Both the position numbers and the translations under genes were made by a program. A stretch of DNA of 64,000 nucleotides, taken from positions 4,760 through 68,759 of the forward strand of contig CAADYR010000115.1 in NCBI GenBank assembly GCA_900753305.1, given 5' to 3'. Position 1 is the stretch's first letter; each line of letters opens with the position of its first letter. Below, one piece after another: positions 60,280 to 64,000 of this stretch. The notes beneath the pieces are model-generated. The model saw nothing but the letters and a program-made list of their open reading frames with translations. It did not search any database and had not been told where the DNA came from. The DNA is from Lachnospiraceae bacterium. Lineage in GTDB: Bacteria > Bacillota > Clostridia > Lachnospirales > Lachnospiraceae.

Positions 60280-62117
60280 GTAAGATTATAGACGGTATTG
60301 TCAAAGACTTAAAAGCCATTCCCGAAACGCTGAAGGCTAAGACCGGAAGCGTGGAAAAAAAGAAACTCATTCTTATCAATCTCCCGTATATTCTTGCAGG
60401 CTATTTTTGTGACAAGATAGCGTGGCTGTGGCGTGTATCGCCGGGAAGCAATGCTTCCGATAAGATGATGGCAGCCATGAACGGGCTGAATGATTTGTTT
60501 TCCAATCCGTTGCCGAGCTTTTCTCCGAAAGATTTACTGATCGGTATTGCGGGCGGCGTTGCGCTCCGTCTTGTGGTGTATTTCAAAGCCAAGAATGCCA
60601 AGAAATTTAGGCAGGGTGTAGAGTACGGTTCCGCAAGGTGGGGAAATGCAAAGGATATAGAGCCTTATGTCGATTCGGTCTTTGAAAACAATGTCATACT
60701 GACAGAAACGGAAAGGCTGATGATGTCGGGCAGACCAAAGCAACCGAAGTATGCAAGAAATAAAAACATTCTTGTTATCGGCGGTTCTGGTTCCGGCAAG
60801 ACTCGCTTTTTTGTGAAACCCAACCTGATGCAGATGCACAGCTCCTACGTTGTCACTGATCCGAAAGGAACGGTGCTTGTGGAGTGTGGCAAAATGCTGT
60901 TAAAGAACGGGTACAAAGTCAAAGTTCTGAACACCATTAACTTTAAAAAATCAATGCACTATAATCCTTTCGCTTATATCCGGAGTGAAAAGGATATTTT
61001 GAAACTCGTAAACACAATTATCTTAAACACCAAAGGAGAGGGACAGCAATCCGGTGAAGATTTCTGGGTGAAAGCCGAAAAGCTCTACTACACAGCCCTT
61101 ATCGGATATATCTGGTATGAGTGCGTGGAGGAAGAACAGAATTTTACCACCCTGCTTGACATGATCAATGCCAGTGAAGCCAGGGAGGACGATGAGGAGT
61201 TTAAGAATCCTGTCGATTTGATGTTCGATGAGCTTGAGGAGAGAGAACCAGACCATTTCGCAGTAAAGCAGTACAAAAAGTACAAGCTGGCTGCGGGAAA
61301 GACAGCTAAGAGTATCTTGATTAGCTGTGGTGCAAGATTAGCACCATTTGACATTAAGGAGCTTCGTGATCTGACAAGCTATGATGAACTGGAGCTTGAT
61401 ATGTTAGGGGACGAAAAGACAGCTTTGTTTGTCATTATCTCCGACACAGACGATACATTCAATTTCATCGTGTCAATCATGTATACACAGCTCTTTAACC
61501 TGCTCTGTGACAGGGCAGATGATGTGTATAACGGAAGGCTGCCGATTCATGTGCGCTGCTTATTAGACGAGTTTGCGAACATTGGGCAGATACCAAAGTT
61601 TGAGAAGCTGATAGCTACGATCCGTAGCCGGGAAATTTCAGCTTCTATTATTTTGCAGTCAAAGTCACAGCTTAAAGCGATTTATAAGGACAACGCTGAT
61701 ACCATAGAAGGCAACTGTGATACCACACTATTCCTCGGTGGGAAGGAAAAGACCACGCTCAAAGAGCTGGCAGAAGTTTTGGGTAAAGAAACCATTGACC
61801 TTTATAATACCTCGGACACGAGGGGTACGAGCCAGTCCTACGGTCTGAATTACCAAAAGACCGGAAAAGAGCTTATGAGTCAGGACGAGATTGCAGTCAT
61901 GGATGGTGGCAAGTGCATCATGCAGCTTAGGGGAGTAAGACCATTCTTCTCCAATAAGTTTGATATAACAAAGCATAAGCAGTACCACTTGCTTTCTGAC
62001 TATGACGAGAAGAATGCCTTAGACATCGAAAAATATGTAAAGAACCTGTACCATGCAAAGATCAGGAACAACGACACCGTTGATGAGGTGGAAGATGTCG
62101 GGGAAATCGCAGCATAA
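60276..62117 (+). CDS. VirD4/TcpA-type type IV coupling protein
   Basis: 613 residues. Two N-terminal membrane segments (about 28-45 and 85-105), Walker A V-I-G-G-S-G-S-G-K-T-R near 168, the P-K-G-T region after it, Walker B C-L-L-D-E-F-A-N-I-G near 430, and the R-E-I-S-A-S-I-I-L-Q-S-K-S-Q motif near 452. It pumps the nicked element DNA to the mating channel. The next expected genes (mating channel, VirB4-like ATPase) are not present within the window. Confidence 0.92.
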   Translation: MSKIIDGIVKDLKAIPETLKAKTGSVEKKKLILINLPYILAGYFCDKIAWLWRVSPGSNASDKMMAAMNGLNDLFSNPLPSFSPKDLLIGIAGGVALRLVVYFKAKNAKKFRQGVEYGSARWGNAKDIEPYVDSVFENNVILTETERLMMSGRPKQPKYARNKNILVIGGSGSGKTRFFVKPNLMQMHSSYVVTDPKGTVLVECGKMLLKNGYKVKVLNTINFKKSMHYNPFAYIRSEKDILKLVNTIILNTKGEGQQSGEDFWVKAEKLYYTALIGYIWYECVEEEQNFTTLLDMINASEAREDDEEFKNPVDLMFDELEEREPDHFAVKQYKKYKLAAGKTAKSILISCGARLAPFDIKELRDLTSYDELELDMLGDEKTALFVIISDTDDTFNFIVSIMYTQLFNLLCDRADDVYNGRLPIHVRCLLDEFANIGQIPKFEKLIATIRSREISASIILQSKSQLKAIYKDNADTIEGNCDTTLFLGGKEKTTLKELAEVLGKETIDLYNTSDTRGTSQSYGLNYQKTGKELMSQDEIAVMDGGKCIMQLRGVRPFFSNKFDITKHKQYHLLSDYDEKNALDIEKYVKNLYHAKIRNNDTVDEVEDVGEIAA

Positions 62118-62125
62118 AACTGAAT

Positions 62126-62242
62126 ATGGAAAAAAAACGATATGCACAGATAATGCAGGACAAGTGTGCAAGTTTACTTGCAGACACGCAGAACTGCAAT
62201 TATCTGTATATGGCGTTCAGCCACAGCGAAATGGAGCGATAG
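62126..62242 (+). CDS. Small frame after the coupling protein
   Basis: 38 residues: M-E-K-K-R-Y-A-Q-I-M-Q-D, C and aromatic residues, ending in S-H-S-E-M-E-R. No clear ribosome binding site. It may be a small element protein or a fragment. Low support. Confidence 0.3.
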   Translation: MEKKRYAQIMQDKCASLLADTQNCNYLYMAFSHSEMER

Positions 62243-62270
62243 CGGAATTGAGCTGGCATATCGTAACACA

Positions 62271-62300
62271 ACTTCTGGACAAAATGTCCAAAAGTGGAAA
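62271..62300 (+). repeat. Element palindrome, copy D
   Basis: ACTTCTGGAC-AAAAT-GTCCAAAAGT followed by GGAAA; the clearest copy (arms 9 of 10). Confidence 0.85.
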
Positions 62301-62311
62301 CGGAGTTTTGA

Positions 62312-62386
62312 ATGTACTTTAGGATAGAAAAAGCACCCGATACCGCAGTCGGCAAACTTGAAGGTATCGAATGCCCGTCAGGGTAA
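62312..62386 (+). CDS. Very small frame, 24 aa
   Basis: ATG to TAA: M-Y-F-R-I-E-K-A-P-D-T-A-V-G-K-L-E-G then I-E-C-P-S-G. No recognised family, and only GGAG 8 nt before the ATG. It may be the N-terminal end of a truncated element gene, since the hairpin that follows closes the unit. Confidence 0.3.
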   Translation: MYFRIEKAPDTAVGKLEGIECPSG

Positions 62387-62395
62387 TCCTAAAGG

Positions 62396-62433
62396 AATGC
62401 CCTGTCCTTATTTTATCACAGGACAGGGCATTT
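62396..62433 (+). terminator. Rho-independent terminator
   Basis: AATGCCCTGTCC (62396-62407) pairs with GGACAGGGCATT (62421-62432); the T-run is short. It separates the transfer genes from maff2. Confidence 0.75.
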
Positions 62434-62491
62434 GACACGAAAAACTCTTTCAATCACAAATCAAATTTAAGGAAAGAAAGAGGTAAATAAA

Positions 62492-62632
62492 ATGTCATTT
62501 TTTACAACAGCAGTAACAGGATTAAAGACCGTAGTAACAGCAATCGGAGCAGGTGTAGGTGTATGGGGTGTGATCAACCTTCTGGAAGGTTACGGTAACG
62601 ACAATCCCGGAGCAAATGCTCATGTGCGGTAA
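62492..62632 (+). pseudogene. Maff2-family protein, cut short
   Basis: 46 residues with one membrane helix (about 10-30): V-W-G-V-I-N-L-L-E-G-Y-G-N-D-N-P-G is the family signature. Normal Maff2 proteins are about 70 residues with a second membrane helix after N-P-G-A; here the next codons are N-A-H-V-R and a stop. The C-terminal half is absent. A good ribosome binding site is retained. Maff2 normally sits near the mating channel genes in such elements. Confidence 0.75.
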
Positions 62633-62771
62633 AGTAACACAAAATTTTTGTAGACAGTAGCCCTCACTATTCCTAAAATTAAGAGTAAAATAAATAGATT
62701 TCTTAAGGTCTGTATGGTATAATATGATTATGAACAAATCGACAAATCGGAATAAAAAGGATGGTGCTGAA

Positions 62772-63566
62772 ATGACCTATGCCGAGTATCAGGAATACAT
62801 GAGAAATTTTTTTGAACAGTATTATCAGAAGCTTTCACAGGAAGAAATCCGTGTGACACTTCCTCTTGAGGAAGAGGAAAAAGAAATGTGGAGCGATGAT
62901 GTGAACCCTAATGATGAATGGAAGAAATGGAAGCTGGTTCCGGCTATGATTTCGGATGGGGAAATCAAGAAATTGGAAAAAGAAATAGGAGTTGAACTGC
63001 CTCTTTCTTTGAAAGCATTTCTGACTGTTACCCATCACTGCTTTGATAATCCCATAGGACGTAATTCTGTAGCTGAACATTTTCAAGGAGTGAAAAACGC
63101 ATGGAATCCTGTCCTTGTTAGATGTGGCTATTTGCCTTTCGCATGGGATGAAGATGGCTACTTTATCCGTTGTATTCGACTGGAAAAAATGCCGGAAGAA
63201 GAGAAATGCGGAATTTACCAGATTGACCACGAAGTATTGTTTGATTTTGACGAAGACATGGTGACACCAGAAGAAATAGACCAGCGCATGGTGTTCATTT
63301 CCGAGAATCTGCTTACATATCTTGATGAGATACTTCATGATAGGGATTGTGATTCTCTGCGAAAGGCTTCTCAAAAAGAGGTTCTTAGGGTGTTGAAAGA
63401 AGAATGTGGGTTACAGAATTATGATGAATTATCGGACAAAATAGATGATGACGAAGAATTTGATAAAATAATAACTGCGCTGAAACCGATTCAGAAGCAG
63501 TATTCCATTTCAGATGATGATTTGGAGGAAATCTTGTGGAGCATGGAATATTCTACTGACTGGTGA
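62772..63566 (+). CDS. SUKH (SMI1/KNR4) family protein
   Basis: 264 residues; the ATG at 62772 has AAGGA 10 nt upstream, and an extended -10 (TGGTATAAT, ending at 62723) falls just before it, so longer starts are unlikely. The SUKH domain spans about 50-200: I-S-D-G-E-I-K-K-L-E-K-E-I-G-V-E-L-P, then L-K-A-F-L-T-V-T-H-H. The tail is acidic. SUKH proteins are common immunity proteins of polymorphic toxins. It replaces the usual genes behind Maff2. Confidence 0.8.
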   Translation: MTYAEYQEYMRNFFEQYYQKLSQEEIRVTLPLEEEEKEMWSDDVNPNDEWKKWKLVPAMISDGEIKKLEKEIGVELPLSLKAFLTVTHHCFDNPIGRNSVAEHFQGVKNAWNPVLVRCGYLPFAWDEDGYFIRCIRLEKMPEEEKCGIYQIDHEVLFDFDEDMVTPEEIDQRMVFISENLLTYLDEILHDRDCDSLRKASQKEVLRVLKEECGLQNYDELSDKIDDDEEFDKIITALKPIQKQYSISDDDLEEILWSMEYSTDW

Positions 63567-63703
63567 GAAAGGCTCACATAAAATGTAGTGGAACACTTGT
63601 AGTAGATGGATATGCAGAACCGCCTACAAAAGAAGAATTTGAAATCGATAGCTGGATACCTGTTATTGAATCGGTTAAAGATTGGGAAAAATTTGGACTA
63701 TAG
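63563..63703 (+). CDS. Small protein, 46 aa
   Basis: GTG start at 63563 overlaps the SUKH gene stop, giving G-T-L-V-V-D-G-Y-A-E-P-P-T-K-E-E-F-E-I-D then W-I-P-V-I-E. No hydrophobic segment. The coupled start and an unbroken frame support it, but the length is small and the family unknown. Confidence 0.45.
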   Translation: MRKAHIKCSGTLVVDGYAEPPTKEEFEIDSWIPVIESVKDWEKFGL

Positions 63704-63755
63704 ACACAAGTACCGTTTCCAGTTTGTCGAGCAGATAGCAAATCCAGCCGAGCCA

Positions 63756-63792
63756 GTCAACGGCAAGTGAATGGGCTTCGCCCACCGTTGAC
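63756..63792. repeat. Hairpin GTCAACGG/CCGTTGAC
   Basis: GTCAACGG (63756-63763) with CCGTTGAC (63785-63792) and an inner GGGC/GCCC pair. The sequence is of a kind seen in Tn1549-like elements at module ends; no T-run follows, so it may be a conserved element structure and not a terminator. Confidence 0.5.
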
Positions 63793-63822
63793 AGCCCCGC
63801 CCGTCTTTGCTGATAAGCAGCC

Positions 63823-63860
63823 AAGAGGACGATAGCCTAAAGTGCTACCGCCCTCTTTTA
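63823..63860 (+). terminator. Hairpin/terminator
   Basis: AAGAGGACGATAGC pairs imperfectly with GCTACCGCCCTCTT, followed by TTATTATT. Confidence 0.6.
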
Positions 63861-63903
63861 TTATTTACAACTGAATATCCCGTCGCACCGCAGCGGCACA
63901 TGA

Positions 63904-63939
63904 AGCAGTAAATCCGAAAAAGATTTGCTGCTTTTTTTG
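63904..63939 (+). terminator. Rho-independent terminator
   Basis: AGCAGTAAATC (63904-63914) pairs with GATTTGCTGCT (63922-63932), followed by seven T residues. Three hairpins in 200 bp mark this noncoding stretch; no gene is visible from 63704 to the window end. Confidence 0.85.
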
Positions 63940-64000
63940 CGCCCATTTTTGGCAAATCGAGAAAGTATCGGTACTGATAAGTGAGCAGGGGGAAATTCCC

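Overview
The window looks like the chromosome of a gut Firmicute of the family Lachnospiraceae. The support is a Gram-positive gene complement, strong AGGAGG-type ribosome binding sites, a bile-salt-hydrolase-type enzyme, an A-type flavoprotein for oxygen/NO detoxification, a CIRCE-controlled small heat shock protein and a Tn1549-like integrative conjugative element. No rRNA, tRNA, CRISPR array or integrase gene was seen. Most housekeeping genes are on the + strand.

Layout. (1) Positions 1-10,100 are an AT-rich accessory and defence-like island. It holds fragments of DUF262-type (GmrSD-like) genes, a decayed Mob/Pre relaxase tail, an XRE regulator, a compact three-gene operon (DUF4869-like protein, very small P-loop ATPase, possible TOPRIM-like protein), an unknown protein, and an operon of a DUF5710 zinc-ribbon-like protein, a primase-helicase of the TOTE conflict type and a small partner. 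(2) 10,300-13,350 carries an ECF sigma/anti-sigma pair, a decayed DUF2726 fragment, two small P-loop kinases and a lipoprotein. (3) 13,500-31,900 is mostly metabolic: flavodiiron protein, secreted protein, oxidoreductase, DUF1846 protein, two decayed genes, C69 dipeptidase, a complete oligopeptide ABC transporter (oppABCDF), a noncoding stretch with a MITE-like palindrome, a choloylglycine hydrolase, a glycerol-1-phosphate dehydrogenase-like enzyme and a GH13 amylase behind a LacI-type operator. (4) 31,950-37,450 is a JetABC (Wadjet / MksBEF-like condensin) operon with no JetD nuclease next to it.

(5) 37,470-54,045 is core chromosome: DUF1622 protein, a collapsed YesM/YesN-type remnant, CIRCE-hsp20, lrgAB, pfkA, ktrBA, an RNA methyltransferase, proC, a SleB-type cell wall hydrolase, argF, birA, a DUF6145 protein, coaX, dusB, greA and lysS. 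(6) A conjugative element starts just downstream of lysS, with short GTACGACAA direct repeats in the junction. It has small element genes, parA, parB, a RepA_N initiator with seven in-gene 23-bp iterons, a DUF6050-type membrane protein, two cargo genes, pcfB, a VirD4/TcpA coupling ATPase and a Maff2 gene. The Maff2 gene is cut short and followed by a SUKH (SMI1/KNR4) immunity-like gene instead of the usual mating-pore genes. Four copies of a TGGACAAAATGTCCA-type palindrome mark gene boundaries in the element.

The most unusual signals are the frame-rotating iterons inside repA, the dispersed palindrome family of the element, the DUF4869/ATPase/TOPRIM-like operon, the primase-helicase with a degenerate phospholipase-D-like motif, the JetABC operon without JetD, and the TA-flanked inverted repeat beside a densely structured noncoding stretch at 27.3-27.6 kb.
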